Counted from the stretch's first letter, positions 53,963 to 63,190 are shown. The stretch is 64,000 nt of DNA from Rhizobium sp. 007 (GCF_015353075.1 NZ_CP064187.1:3415001-3479000), one strand, 5' to 3'. The notes: generated from the sequence alone by a model not told the origin. Made by a program: numbers and translations.

Positions 53963-54283
53963 TTAAAAGGAGCGCGGAGGAACGAACAGGCAAATGGTGC
54001 GACCCGTGGGCTCGCCGGCCACCGTGCATTGGTGAAACTGCCCGTCCGGACTGTTCTTGATGCGAGTATCCAGTGGCGTTATGAGCTCCCCAGTGAGCTT
54101 GATGACATATCCGCGGGGGCCTTCGAGGACCCCTTGATCGTGGATCTCGCGGCAATCCATCCCGCTGCAGCACGAAAACGGATATTTCCATCCGTGCGGC
54201 TGTGCCGCCGTTGGCGTCGCATCATGCGCCACTGCCGGAGCAGCGATCACGACTGCAAAGAAAATAGCTGCTGCCTTGCTCAT
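53963..54283 (-). CDS. Small exported cysteine-containing protein
   Basis: A 106-residue protein with a signal peptide (MSKAAAIFFAVVIAAPAVA) and a short mature domain with PFSCCSGMDCREI and a later QCTV and RTICLFVPP, so several cysteines could form disulfides in the periplasm. Similar small secreted proteins occur in many Rhizobiales without known function. It probably forms an operon with the small gene at 53622. Confidence 0.65.
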   Translation of the reverse strand: MSKAAAIFFAVVIAAPAVAHDATPTAAQPHGWKYPFSCCSGMDCREIHDQGVLEGPRGYVIKLTGELITPLDTRIKNSPDGQFHQCTVAGEPTGRTICLFVPPRSF

Positions 54284-54620
54284 GATCCGCACCTCGATGG
54301 TGAACTGAACCAGCTTCGGTTCCGAAGCTTGCCATTCGAAAGATTGAGCCGCTGTGAAATAACGTTTCCGTCTTTTCGGGCGGCTCCGCCTCCCCGATGT
54401 GCCGCCCCTCCATTCATGGCGCTTTGGGAAACGGCCCCGGGGGAGAATGTACACTGACGATAGCAGCACGTTGTCGGACCTGCCTATTGATCAGGAGGAA
54501 GGATCAGATACCAACGAGGAAGGGATGACTTATACGAGGGTCTAAGTGCGCTTTTACGCGGGACTAGATAGTACCCCCCAAGAACCGACGTCGATGGAAG
54601 TCCTCGACCCGATGACCAAG
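54284..54620. other. Gene-free stretch before the threonate cluster
   Basis: These 337 bases lie upstream of the small exported protein and downstream of the four-carbon acid kinase. They have no credible gene, repeat or terminator that I can see. Confidence 0.4.
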
Positions 54621-55901
54621 TCAGCGCATCATTGCTAGCGCAGCCGTGAAGAAATCCTCGCCTCCGAAGTTTCCGGATTTCAGGGCCAGAAGCATGTCGC
54701 CCTGCTTATTGCCGACCGTTCGCAGCACCGGTACACCAGGCCCGATTTCCAGGCCGATCAGAAATGCTGGAATGGCGAGCCTGTCGACCGCTGCGCCGGA
54801 GGTTTCGCCGCCGGCGATCACCAGGCGCCGCACGCCTCTTGTCACAAGTTCCTCGGCAATGATCGACGTCGCGGTTTCGATCGCGTGGCCCGAGGCGTCC
54901 CGTCCGTATTGCGATTGCAGCCGGGAAACGGTTTCCGGCGACGCGCTCGCTGCGACGACGACGGGGCCGGCGGAAATGCGCTCTCCAGCCCAGGAAATCG
55001 CGGCGGAAATCTCCTCGGGGCCGGCAAGCAGTTTTTCCGGATCGAGCCGCAGAACGGGCAACGACCGTTCGGCGACGTCTAGCTGCCGGAGCGTCGCGCT
55101 GGAGCAGCTGCCGGCAACGATCGCGGCAAGCCCGCCCACGGGGCGCATGGCGTCAGCAGTTGCTACGGTCGTGGAAGATACCCGGCCTGAGCGCGTAAGG
55201 GCGCGGGCGAGACCAAGACCGAGGCCCGATGCGCCGGTAGACACCGGTGTTTGGAGCGCCACCTCGCCGAGCGTTTCAAGATCGTGTTCGAAGATCGCAT
55301 CCGCGATCGCGGCGGTCGCGCCCGCGGCGCGCAGAGCCTCAAGCCGCGCCTTTACCGCACCGGCTCCGGCCGAGACCGTTGCCAGATCGACGATATCGAC
55401 CGCACCGCGCGACTGCCGGGCCATGACGCGCACCAAATTGGCATCATGCATTGGATTGAGGGGGTGATCCTTTAGCGGGCTTTCGTTCAGCGGTTGCCCG
55501 CCGACAAAGAGGTGACCGAGATAGACGGTGCGTCCAGTTTCCGGAAAGGCGGGCGTAACCAGCACCGTGCCGCCGCCGGCAGCATTGTTCAGCGCCTCCG
55601 TCACCGGACCGATATTGCCGGCATCGGTCGAATCGAAGGTCGAGCAAACCTTGTAAAGCACATGGGCCGCCCCGCGCTTGCGCAGCCATCGTTCGGCCTC
55701 CGTCGCCGCAGCCACGGCGTCAGCGGCCGCGACGGAGCGAATTTTCATGGAGACGACGACTGCGTCGACATCCGGCAGCACCAGCGACGGGTCGGGAATG
55801 CCGACGGTCTGCACGGTGCGAAGACCGTTCTTCGTTAGCGTGTTGGCAAGGTCTGACGCGCCGGTGTAATCGTCGGCGATCGATCCGAGCAGGATGGTCA
55901 T
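54621..55901 (-). CDS. otnK: Four-carbon acid sugar kinase (OtnK-type)
   Basis: A 426-residue DUF1537-type kinase. The N-terminal substrate domain starts LLGSIADDYTGASDLANTL and includes KVCSTFDSTDAGNIGPV; the C-terminal ATP domain has VIAGGETSGAAVDRL and GPGVPVLR. These enzymes phosphorylate 3-oxo-tetronates in the breakdown of threonate or erythronate. It is the last gene of an operon with OtnI, a dehydrogenase and an MFS transporter, which supports the assignment. Confidence 0.88.
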   Translation of the reverse strand: MTILLGSIADDYTGASDLANTLTKNGLRTVQTVGIPDPSLVLPDVDAVVVSMKIRSVAAADAVAAATEAERWLRKRGAAHVLYKVCSTFDSTDAGNIGPVTEALNNAAGGGTVLVTPAFPETGRTVYLGHLFVGGQPLNESPLKDHPLNPMHDANLVRVMARQSRGAVDIVDLATVSAGAGAVKARLEALRAAGATAAIADAIFEHDLETLGEVALQTPVSTGASGLGLGLARALTRSGRVSSTTVATADAMRPVGGLAAIVAGSCSSATLRQLDVAERSLPVLRLDPEKLLAGPEEISAAISWAGERISAGPVVVAASASPETVSRLQSQYGRDASGHAIETATSIIAEELVTRGVRRLVIAGGETSGAAVDRLAIPAFLIGLEIGPGVPVLRTVGNKQGDMLLALKSGNFGGEDFFTAALAMMR

Positions 55902-55904
55902 CCG

Positions 55905-56681
55905 CTAGCTCCTTGCAAAAGGTCTGAACCAGTCGAGGCCGTCCAGCGTCTGGCCCCGGGGGATATATTCGCAGCCTACAAAGCCGCCGTAACCGAGCCG
56001 GTCAATTTCCTCGAACAAATAGGGATAGTTTAGCTCCTCCCCGTCCGGCTCATTGCGCGACGGCACGCTAGCAACCTGGATATGGCCGGTCATCGGCAGC
56101 AGCCGGCGCAACCCCATGACCACGTCGCCATGCAGGATCTGGCGGTGATAGACGTCGAACTGAAGCTTTAGATTGGGCAGGCCGAGGTCGGTGATGAACC
56201 GCTCAGCGGCACCGAAATCATTGAGGAAATATCCCGGCATGTTTCGTCCGTTGATGGGCTCAATCAACAGATCGATACCGCTCTCTCCGAGCCGCGCCGC
56301 AGTGTAGGCCACGGAATGCCGATAGCAGGTTGCGGCCTCTGTATCAGAGGGCTCGACAAGCCCTGCCATCAAATGCAGCCGCTTTGCGCCGGTCGCCGCC
56401 GCATAGTCCAGTGCCCGTTCCACGTCAGACTTCAATTCGTCGAACCGCCCAGGAAGAGCTGCGATACCACGCTCGCCCGCTATCCAATCACCCGGCGGCA
56501 GATTGAACAGTGCCTGCCGCAGGTTGTTGCGGGTTAGCCGTTCGGCGATCGCTTCCGGCGGGGCTTCATAGGGAAAAAGATATTCGACGGCGGCAAATCC
56601 GGCATCCGCTGCAGCATTGAAGCGATCGAGGAACGACCATTCGTTAAACATCATCGTCAGGTTGGCCGCGAAAATGGGCAT
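55905..56681 (-). CDS. otnI: 2-oxo-tetronate isomerase (OtnI-type)
   Basis: A 258-residue TIM-barrel isomerase of the hydroxypyruvate isomerase family: MPIFAANLTMMFNEWSFLDR, the glutamate of LLIEPINGRNMPG, QFDVYHRQILHGDV and the glutamate of FVGCEYIPRG. It converts 2-oxo-tetronate to the 3-oxo form used by OtnK. It lies three bases from the kinase gene and 11 from the dehydrogenase gene. Confidence 0.87.
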   Translation of the reverse strand: MPIFAANLTMMFNEWSFLDRFNAAADAGFAAVEYLFPYEAPPEAIAERLTRNNLRQALFNLPPGDWIAGERGIAALPGRFDELKSDVERALDYAAATGAKRLHLMAGLVEPSDTEAATCYRHSVAYTAARLGESGIDLLIEPINGRNMPGYFLNDFGAAERFITDLGLPNLKLQFDVYHRQILHGDVVMGLRRLLPMTGHIQVASVPSRNEPDGEELNYPYLFEEIDRLGYGGFVGCEYIPRGQTLDGLDWFRPFARS

Positions 56682-56692
56682 ACCTACCTCCT

Positions 56693-57628
56693 TTATCGCG
56701 ACTCTTTGACTGTGCCAGGCAATTTCGCACCTGAGAGCTGGGCATAGAGCCGGGCGAGCGAGGAATCGTCGTCACGGCCCATACCGGCGCCTGAAGCGGC
56801 AAGGTACATCTGCAAGGCGGCCGCCACCAACGGTACCGGATAACGCTCCGAACGCGCCATGTCTTGAACGATGCCGAGATCCTTGACGAAAATCTCGATG
56901 GCGCTGAGCGGCGTATAATCTCCCGCCAGCACATGCGGGATCCGGTTTTCGAACATCCACGAATTGCCGGCCGACGCCGTGATCACCTCGTAGACCTTAT
57001 CGAGATCGAGGCCTTGCTTGGCAGCGAAGGCGATCGCTTCGCAGGCAGCTGCGATGTGCACGCCGGCAAGGAGTTGGTTGATCATCTTGAAGGCTGCCCC
57101 TGTGCCAGCCGCATCGCCAAGTTCATAGACCTTGGCGGCCATGGCATCGAGGGCCGGGCGAGCCGCTTCGAAGGCAAGCCTGGAGCCGGACGCCATGATC
57201 GTCAGCTCGCCGCTCGACGCTTTTGCCGCGCCGCCGGAAATTGGCGCGTCGAGGTAGTGTAGGCCGATGGCTTCCACCTGGTGTGCCAGGTCTCGCGCGA
57301 CGGCAGGATCCATTGTCGCCGAAGAAATGAATACCGCTCCTGGTTTCATTAGGCTTGCGACACCTTCGGCACCAAACAATAGGGCCGCGGTCTGCGCGCC
57401 GTTTACGACGACTGAAACGATGATGTCAGCGCCCCGAACCGCGTCGGCGGGCGTGGCTGCGCCACGCCCGCCATCCGCGACGAAGCGATCGATGGCGGCA
57501 GGAGCGATGTCATAGCCGACGACGTCGAGGCCCGCGCGCTTCATCGACCGGGCCATGCCGGCCCCCATGGAGCCGAGGCCGATCACGGCAGCGACCGTCT
57601 GTCCCAGATTTTCAGCATGCGATGCCAT
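56693..57628 (-). CDS. ltnD: L-threonate/erythronate dehydrogenase (beta-hydroxyacid dehydrogenase family)
   Basis: A 311-residue NAD(P)-dependent enzyme: Rossmann motif AAVIGLGSMGAGMARSMKRAG, substrate motif DAPISGGAAKASSGELT, and catalytic lysine in AAFKMINQLLAGVH. GGAG precedes the ATG. It oxidises a four-carbon sugar acid, the first step before OtnI and OtnK. L-threonate or D-erythronate cannot be distinguished here. Confidence 0.87.
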   Translation of the reverse strand: MASHAENLGQTVAAVIGLGSMGAGMARSMKRAGLDVVGYDIAPAAIDRFVADGGRGAATPADAVRGADIIVSVVVNGAQTAALLFGAEGVASLMKPGAVFISSATMDPAVARDLAHQVEAIGLHYLDAPISGGAAKASSGELTIMASGSRLAFEAARPALDAMAAKVYELGDAAGTGAAFKMINQLLAGVHIAAACEAIAFAAKQGLDLDKVYEVITASAGNSWMFENRIPHVLAGDYTPLSAIEIFVKDLGIVQDMARSERYPVPLVAAALQMYLAASGAGMGRDDDSSLARLYAQLSGAKLPGTVKESR

Positions 57629-57713
57629 GACGATATTCTCCAGGTTTTTGAAAATCTAGCAGGCCCGCCCCCCTTCGAGCCGTAGATCTCCGGAGGGCGG
57701 CAGCTTGGAAGGT

Positions 57714-59030
57714 TTAGCGATTGACGGTTTTTCCGGGAACCGCCAGCACGGCCAGCGAGCCGACGACGAGCGCTGCGGCCAGGAAATACATGCCCGTGCT
57801 GTTGCTGCCGGTGAGGTCCTTCAGATAACCCACCAGAAACGGCCCGAGAAATCCGGCGAGATTTCCGACCGAATTGATCCAGGCAATGCCGGCGGCCGCA
57901 CCCGTACCGACGAGAAAAGCCGTCGGAAGGGACCAGAAGAGGGGTGCGCAACTGATGGCGCCTGCGGTGGCGAGCGAGAGGCAGGCAATGGCGACTGTCG
58001 TGCTTGCAGCCGTCGTTGCTGCGACAAAACCGCCGGCCGCAATGAGGGCGGGAATGACGAGGTGCCACCGCCGTTCGCGCAACCTGTCGGAGGAGCGTCC
58101 GAGCGCCAGCATGACAACGAAAGCGCAGATGTAGGGGATCGCGGAAATCAGGCCGATATTCAGATTTCCGGTTACGCCCGAGGCCTTCACAATGGACGGC
58201 ATCCAGAAATTCAGTCCGTACTGCCCGAGCACGAAGCAGAAATAGATAAGGCACATCAGCCAGACGCGGCGATCCGTCAGTGTTTCGGCAATGCTGTGGG
58301 GGCTCGAGACCTTGGCTCGGTTCTCCGCTTCGATATTGGCCGTCAGCACCGCCTTTTCGTCTTCGTCCAGCCATTTGGCGGCACGGATCGTATCATCGAG
58401 GTAGAAGTACGTGGCGACGCCGAAAAGGATGGCCGGAATGGCTTCGATGAGGAACATCCATTGCCAGCCGGAAAGACCGTGCGTTCCGTGGAAGCTGTCC
58501 ATCAGCAGGCCCGAAAGCGGATTACCGAAGATGGCGGATATCGGGATCGCGGACATGAACGTGGTAATGATCTTGGCGCGGCGGTGCGCCGGATACCACG
58601 ACGTCAGGTACAAGATTATGCCGGGGAAAAATCCCGCCTCGGCAACGCCCAGAAGGAAACGCAGGATATAGAAGACGGTTTCCGACGAGGTGAACATGAA
58701 AGCGGCGGAAACGAGGCCCCAGGTGACCATGATACGGGCCATCCACACCCGCGCGCCAACCTTGTTCATGATGACGTTGCTGGGCACTTCAAATAGAAAA
58801 TACCCGATGAAGAAAATGCCTGCGCCGATGCCATAGGCCGCTTCCGACAGGCCGAGTTCACTCGCCATCTGGAGCTTCGCGAAGCCGACATTGACGCGGT
58901 CGAGATACGCGACCACGTAGCACAGCATCAAAAAAGGGACGATTCGCCAGAATACCTTGCCATATGCACGATCCTCCACCGCCTGTGCGGGGTACACGCC
59001 ATCGACTGGCGCCTGCGTTTGCAGCGTCAT
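57714..59030 (-). CDS. MFS transporter for four-carbon sugar acids (anion:cation symporter family)
   Basis: A 438-residue transporter with twelve helices, counted from MTLQTQAPVDGVYPAQ, which has GGAGG upstream; the frame is open 56 codons further and that part includes operators. Family features are VAYLDRVNVGFAKLQM and GARVWMARIMVTWG. It is the first gene of the threonate operon and imports threonate or a relative. The upstream LacI operators probably control it. Confidence 0.88.
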   Translation of the reverse strand: MTLQTQAPVDGVYPAQAVEDRAYGKVFWRIVPFLMLCYVVAYLDRVNVGFAKLQMASELGLSEAAYGIGAGIFFIGYFLFEVPSNVIMNKVGARVWMARIMVTWGLVSAAFMFTSSETVFYILRFLLGVAEAGFFPGIILYLTSWYPAHRRAKIITTFMSAIPISAIFGNPLSGLLMDSFHGTHGLSGWQWMFLIEAIPAILFGVATYFYLDDTIRAAKWLDEDEKAVLTANIEAENRAKVSSPHSIAETLTDRRVWLMCLIYFCFVLGQYGLNFWMPSIVKASGVTGNLNIGLISAIPYICAFVVMLALGRSSDRLRERRWHLVIPALIAAGGFVAATTAASTTVAIACLSLATAGAISCAPLFWSLPTAFLVGTGAAAGIAWINSVGNLAGFLGPFLVGYLKDLTGSNSTGMYFLAAALVVGSLAVLAVPGKTVNR

Positions 59031-59084
59031 GATTTCCTCCAAGGGTTTACCGCAAATCTCCTTCCGCGGTACGCCGGCCGATGT

Positions 59085-59098
59085 TGGCAGCGCTGCCA
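59085..59098. promoter_or_regulatory. LacI operator copy 1
   Basis: TGGCAGCGCTGCCA, a perfect palindrome with outer T/T mismatch to the 16-base form, lies 55 bases upstream of the MFS start. Its centre is 31 bases from the centre of copy 2. Confidence 0.8.
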
Positions 59099-59114
59099 TT
59101 TTATTTAGACCATA

Positions 59115-59130
59115 TTGGCAGCGCTGCCAA
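59115..59130. promoter_or_regulatory. LacI operator copy 2
   Basis: TTGGCAGCGCTGCCAA is a perfect 16-base palindrome with the central CG step typical of LacI-family operators. Its centre is 24 bases from that of copy 3. Confidence 0.85.
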
Positions 59131-59138
59131 TAGGCAAA

Positions 59139-59154
59139 TTGGCAGCGCTGCCAA
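59139..59154. promoter_or_regulatory. LacI operator copy 3
   Basis: A second exact copy of the 16-base palindrome lies 97 bases upstream of the LacI gene start, nearest to that gene, so it may also serve autoregulation. Confidence 0.85.
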
Positions 59155-59250
59155 AAAGGAACTTGCTTCTTGGTGAAAGCGGTGAAAAATGGTGGCACGG
59201 TGGATTCTCATCGCCCGCCACTGAGGCAGCCGCCAGGGTTGGATTCAAGC

Positions 59251-60255
59251 ATGACCGTGGAATTCAAACATCAGGCTACAGTGACGCTTGCCGAGGTCGC
59301 AGAAGCGGCCGGGGTCGGCGAGAGCACTGTATCACGCGTGCTGCGCAACCACGGTTCCTTTTCCGACAAGACGCGGGATCGGGTCATGGCAGCGGTCGAG
59401 CGGCTGGGTTATGTACCGAACCGGATCGCGGGAACTCTCGCCTCCACCGGTTCGCGTCTTGTTGCCTTCGTCGTCCCATCGCTTTCAAACATCGTCTTCC
59501 CCGACGTCCTGAGAGGCGCCAGCACCATTCTGGAGGAAAACCGATACCAGGCGGTTTTCTCCGTCAGCGACTATGATCCGGAGAAGGAGGAAGCCCTGAC
59601 CGCCGCGATGCTCTCCTGGCGGCCGGCGGCAGTCATGGTGGCGGGATACGAGCACACTGACGGCACCGTAAAGAGATTGCGCGCGAGCGGTTGCCGGATC
59701 GTGGAACTGCTCGATCTGGACGGTGATGCTCTCGACATGGCGGTCGGTTTTTCCAACCGTGCTGCCGGACGGGAAAGTGCTGCTTTCCTGCTAAAGCGGG
59801 GCTATCGCCACATCGGCTATGTCGGTCACGACCTGAACCGCGATACCCGCGCCGGCAAGCGGTTTTCCGGCTTCTGCGAAGCGCTCGCCGCTAGCGATGC
59901 GACCCTCGCCGATCGCGAAATTCTCGCGGGGGGATCATCCGTGGAGAACGGCAGACTGGGGCTGGAACGCTTGCTCGCCCGGACCGCAGATCTCGATGCG
60001 GTGTATTTTTCGAACGACGACATGGCGCTTGGTGGTTATTTTCATTGTCTCGCAAGGGGAATATCGATCCCCTCGCAGCTTGCCATTTTCGGCTATAACG
60101 GTCTCGATATCGGCCGGGCAACGCCGCAACCGCTCTCGACCATCCGCACCCCGCGCGTTGAGACCGGAAAGGTGGCCGCACAGCTTGTCGTCAATAATGC
60201 GCCATCCCAGGTCGTCGATCTCGGATTTGAGCTGATCGAAGGGGCAACCGCCTGA
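59251..60255 (+). CDS. LacI family regulator of the threonate operon
   Basis: A 334-residue regulator from MTVEFKHQATVTLAEVAEAA; DNA-binding helix-turn-helix LAEVAEAAGVGESTVSRVLR, hinge ASTGSRLVAF, then a periplasmic-binding-like ligand domain with LLKRGYRHIGYVGHDLNRDTR. It resembles gluconate-type GntR regulators. The three palindromes at 59085-59154 lie between it and the MFS gene, so it probably represses the threonate operon and itself. No strong ribosome site is seen; a start 27 codons upstream is possible. Confidence 0.87.
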   Translation: MTVEFKHQATVTLAEVAEAAGVGESTVSRVLRNHGSFSDKTRDRVMAAVERLGYVPNRIAGTLASTGSRLVAFVVPSLSNIVFPDVLRGASTILEENRYQAVFSVSDYDPEKEEALTAAMLSWRPAAVMVAGYEHTDGTVKRLRASGCRIVELLDLDGDALDMAVGFSNRAAGRESAAFLLKRGYRHIGYVGHDLNRDTRAGKRFSGFCEALAASDATLADREILAGGSSVENGRLGLERLLARTADLDAVYFSNDDMALGGYFHCLARGISIPSQLAIFGYNGLDIGRATPQPLSTIRTPRVETGKVAAQLVVNNAPSQVVDLGFELIEGATA

Positions 60256-60475
60256 CTTGACGTCTGGCGGGCAAAATATACGTCGGTGCTTCTGGCCTAT
60301 GACTAGACACGGTAGCAGACATAGAACTTCACAAACCTGATCTAATTCCTGGAATCGCTTAGTCACGGATAAACCGCTGACCTGCGATCGCTAGACGGGG
60401 TGTATGGGTGAATGCATCGCTGACCGGGGATTTATGCTTTTTATGCTAGCTTTTGCTTGAGGGAATTCCGAACGC

Positions 60476-60504
60476 AAAAAGGGCTCCGAGTTTCCTCGAA
60501 GCCC
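60476..60504 (-). terminator. Rho-independent terminator with GAAA loop
   Basis: A ten-base stem with one wobble pair, a GAAA tetraloop and five T residues on the minus strand. No protein gene ends before it on that strand. Confidence 0.75.
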
Positions 60505-60550
60505 ATTGAATTTGTCGTAAGCTTTGGTTGCGGGGGCTCACAACCAACGA
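60476..60550 (-). ncRNA. Candidate small RNA ending in a rho-independent terminator
   Basis: On the minus strand a hairpin TTGGTTG/CAACCAA (60541-60547 with 60524-60530) is followed 19 bases later by GGGCTTCGAG, a GAAA loop and CTCGGAGCCC (60504-60481), then TTTTT. The two stems plus T tract look like the 3' end of a small RNA. The 5' end and promoter are not determined; a decayed gene tail is the alternative. Confidence 0.35.
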
Positions 60551-60849
60551 TTCCTGCGATTGGCCGAGCGCCGCATACCGAAGCTGGCACTTTAGACATG
60601 GTGTAGGTCGAGAAATGGAGTTCCGCGCCGGGCTTCTTTCCGGCAATTCCACGTACCAGGATTGCGGGCCGCCGTCGGAGCGGTCGACCAGCGATAGCCG
60701 CGCGCCTTTTAGTGCTCACCCTCGCGAATGGGCTCCTTTCTTCACGGCACAAGCTGTAAGCCAAGTCCACCTTCGGCCATGGCGAAGCGGCCGGACGCAA
60801 GGATAACTCCTGTTGAAGTGCAGTCTTGTGAACAGGAGCAATGAGAACT

Positions 60850-62301
60850 TCAGTTTCGTTTCACGAGCGCCCAGAAGCCGGATTTTCGACCATGGGACTT
60901 TTGCAGACCGGCACTATAATAAGTATGGGAACATATCCCGCTGACGGTAGTGGCCTCGGCGTCTGAACTGGCGGCAAGCGCATCCAGTTTCTTTAGATAA
61001 CGCGCCGCATGTGGATAGGCCTTCGAGCGAGTGCGAGAGAGAATATCGTTGAGAAGCGCGCGATAGAGGACGACGGCGGCCAGAGGGTGATCGTGCTGCA
61101 GGGCGTCGGCCACCGGCGGTAGCATGTAATACTGTCCTCCATCCCATTCATTTCGGCGTTCGATCACCAGTTTCGCGGCGAGGTCGAGCCTCGGCCACTC
61201 CACCAGAAACGCCAGCGCCCGATAGATATGTTTCGACGCGAGAACAAGGGCGAAAGCCCGGTCGAGCGCCGAGAACTCCTCGAAGTCCGGCAGGGCGGCG
61301 ATATATTCCCGCAACGTACCGGCATTCAGCGATGTCTCGAACGCCGACCATCGCAGCGTTTGGGCCGCATCCTTTTCGCCAATCGCTTCCAGTATCCTCG
61401 CCTCAAGGCTCACCCGCTCCGATGAGGTCGCCTCTTGCGGCATCATGCCGTCTGCCAGGTCGGACGCCGACACATATTTCAGTCCACCGGTTTTCTCACG
61501 TCGAACCCACCCGAACGCTTCTTGCGCCCTGCCCGCCTCCAGCAGGTGTTCCGCCATGCCGATCGTATCCTGCAAGTTCGGATGCTTCTTTTCCTCAAGA
61601 GCGATCAACCCGTCCAGATCGCCGAGCACGTGAGCAATGAGTTGCCTTATATCCCGGTATTGCGAGGCGTTCGAGAAGACATAGCGGTCTTTCGATTTCG
61701 CATCCTTCGCTTCCTGCTCCTGTTGAAGGACTGCCAGATCGGCATCCCACTTGCGCAAGACCTCCTTCGGCTGATGGTCTACCACCTCATGCGCCACATC
61801 GACCAGATAGCCGTGGCTGCTGTCACCCAGCGCCTCCACGATTCTCTCCGGCAGCAGACCGATCTCTTCTTCCAGCTTCGGTGTCAATTGGCCGAGCTCC
61901 GCGATCGCCTGATGATAGACGTCCTGCACATGGCCGTAGGAATCGTCGATCCGCTCAAACACCCGTTCGTGCGTGGCGATGAACCGTAACAGTCGGTCGA
62001 TGGCCATGGCGGGTGACGCTTCCACCCAGTTCGCCCGAGATGGTTACAACCGTCGCCGCCAGATCGTCGCGAAAAGTTCGCGCCTTGTCCCAGTCGATGA
62101 AGCCCCGCGCCCTTTCCAGTCCACCGAGCCTGCGATCCACGAGTTTCGCAATCGCCTCCGGACCCTTCCGGGCGGCAAGCGCGGCCGACACCAGTTTGCG
62201 GAACGAGGCGTCGCGTTCAGCCTCATCCAGCACCAGCCGTGCAAGCTTTTCGCTCCAAGCTCTGTTAGCGTATCGATGGAAATTGCAGATTTACGCGCCA
62301 T
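60850..62301 (-). pseudogene. DUF6880-type protein gene with two compensating frameshifts
   Basis: The start MARKSAISIDTLTELGA (62301) changes frame near 62250, where one base seems lost before KLARLVLDEAERDASF; that frame continues to about 62005 (ARTFRDDLAATVVTISGELGG) and then returns to the first frame at VEASPAMAIDRLLRFIATHERVFER, which runs to 60850. Together the pieces make a protein of about 483 residues like DUF6880 proteins common in Rhizobiaceae. An intact 391-residue frame remains in the longest piece. The function is unknown. Base-calling errors could explain both shifts. Confidence 0.7.
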
Positions 62302-62479
62302 GGGAGATGGGTTCCGGCAAATCGGACATCAATGTCAGTCGTCTTCTGCCAGATGGTACGCTGTCGGAGCAAGCGAGAATGGAAACCGGATCATTTTCGG
62401 CATGGCTTTCTCGGCACGTTGACGCTGTATATCCGCAAGCGCGAACCGCTCGCGCATTTCGCAGGCTATTTCGCTATGC

Positions 62480-63190
62480 TATCGCCACCGATGTCGCGCA
62501 ACACCCTTCTGTTGCACGCCTGGCTACTCCGAACGCCGCCGGATATTCCCAACTTCGCATGTGCCGGCTTCATGCCGAGAAGCAGGGCTGGCGCGTTATC
62601 GAGGAATATACCGATCACGCGATCTCCGGCGCCTCCCTTCTCCGTCCTGGTATCCAGGCGCTGATCGCAGACTCCACACGCAGCCGCTTCGACCTGATCC
62701 TCGCCGAGGCAATGGACCGGCTGTCGCGCAACCAGGAGGATATTGCCGGCCTGTTCAAACGCATGTCCTATTCCGACGTAAAGATCTTCACCCTGTCCGA
62801 AGGCGAGGTCTCGCATCTGCGTGTCGCCCTGAATGGGACGATGAACGCGCTGTTCCTCAAGGATCTGGCCGACAAGACGCGCCGCGGCCAATGCGGCTGC
62901 GTCGAAGCGGGCAAGTCCGGCAGGGGCAATTCCTACGGCTACGATGTGGTCAAGAAGTTCGATGGCGATGGCGAGCCGATCCGCGGCCGGACCATCAACG
63001 AAGCCCACGCCGAAGTCGTCCGCCGCATCTTCCGCGACTATGCCGCCGGCAAGTCGGCCAAGATCATCGCCTTCGCTCTCAACAAGGAAGGCATCCCCGC
63101 CCCGACCGGCCGTGATTGGGGCTTCAGCACCATCAACGACAAGCCCCGCGACGCAAGCACGGCGGCGCGGATTTCGGTGACCGGATCATG
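62480..63190 (+). pseudogene. Serine site-specific recombinase remnant
   Basis: The central part is well preserved from QLRMCRLHAEKQGWRVIEEY (62550) through FDLILAEAMDRLSRNQEDIA, KDLADKTRRG and SYGYDVVKKFDGDGEPI to GIPAPTGRDWGFSTIN near 63135. The N terminus, which holds the catalytic serine (normally YARYSSD), is scrambled by small insertions and deletions, and the C-terminal DNA-binding half is missing. It is a dead large serine recombinase left from a mobile element, next to the DUF6880 gene. Confidence 0.8.

Larger units (their letters stand above)
60256..60849. other. Long gap with no protein gene
   Basis: These 594 bases hold no credible protein gene. A minus-strand terminator and hairpin at 60476-60550 suggest a small RNA; otherwise I see nothing definite. 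Confidence 0.4.

Noticed and set aside
59084..59154. Repeated 16-mers considered as a CRISPR array
   Set aside because: Only three copies, each a self-palindrome with short unequal spacing and next to a LacI gene; operators explain them better.
60520..60550. GGTTGCGGGGGCTC stretch considered as a tRNA 3' end
   Set aside because: There is no cloverleaf around it; the bases form a simple hairpin with CAACC.
60441..60800. 119-codon minus-strand frame in the gap after the LacI gene
   Set aside because: No ribosome site, uneven composition and an internal terminator hairpin in its last third; more likely non-coding.
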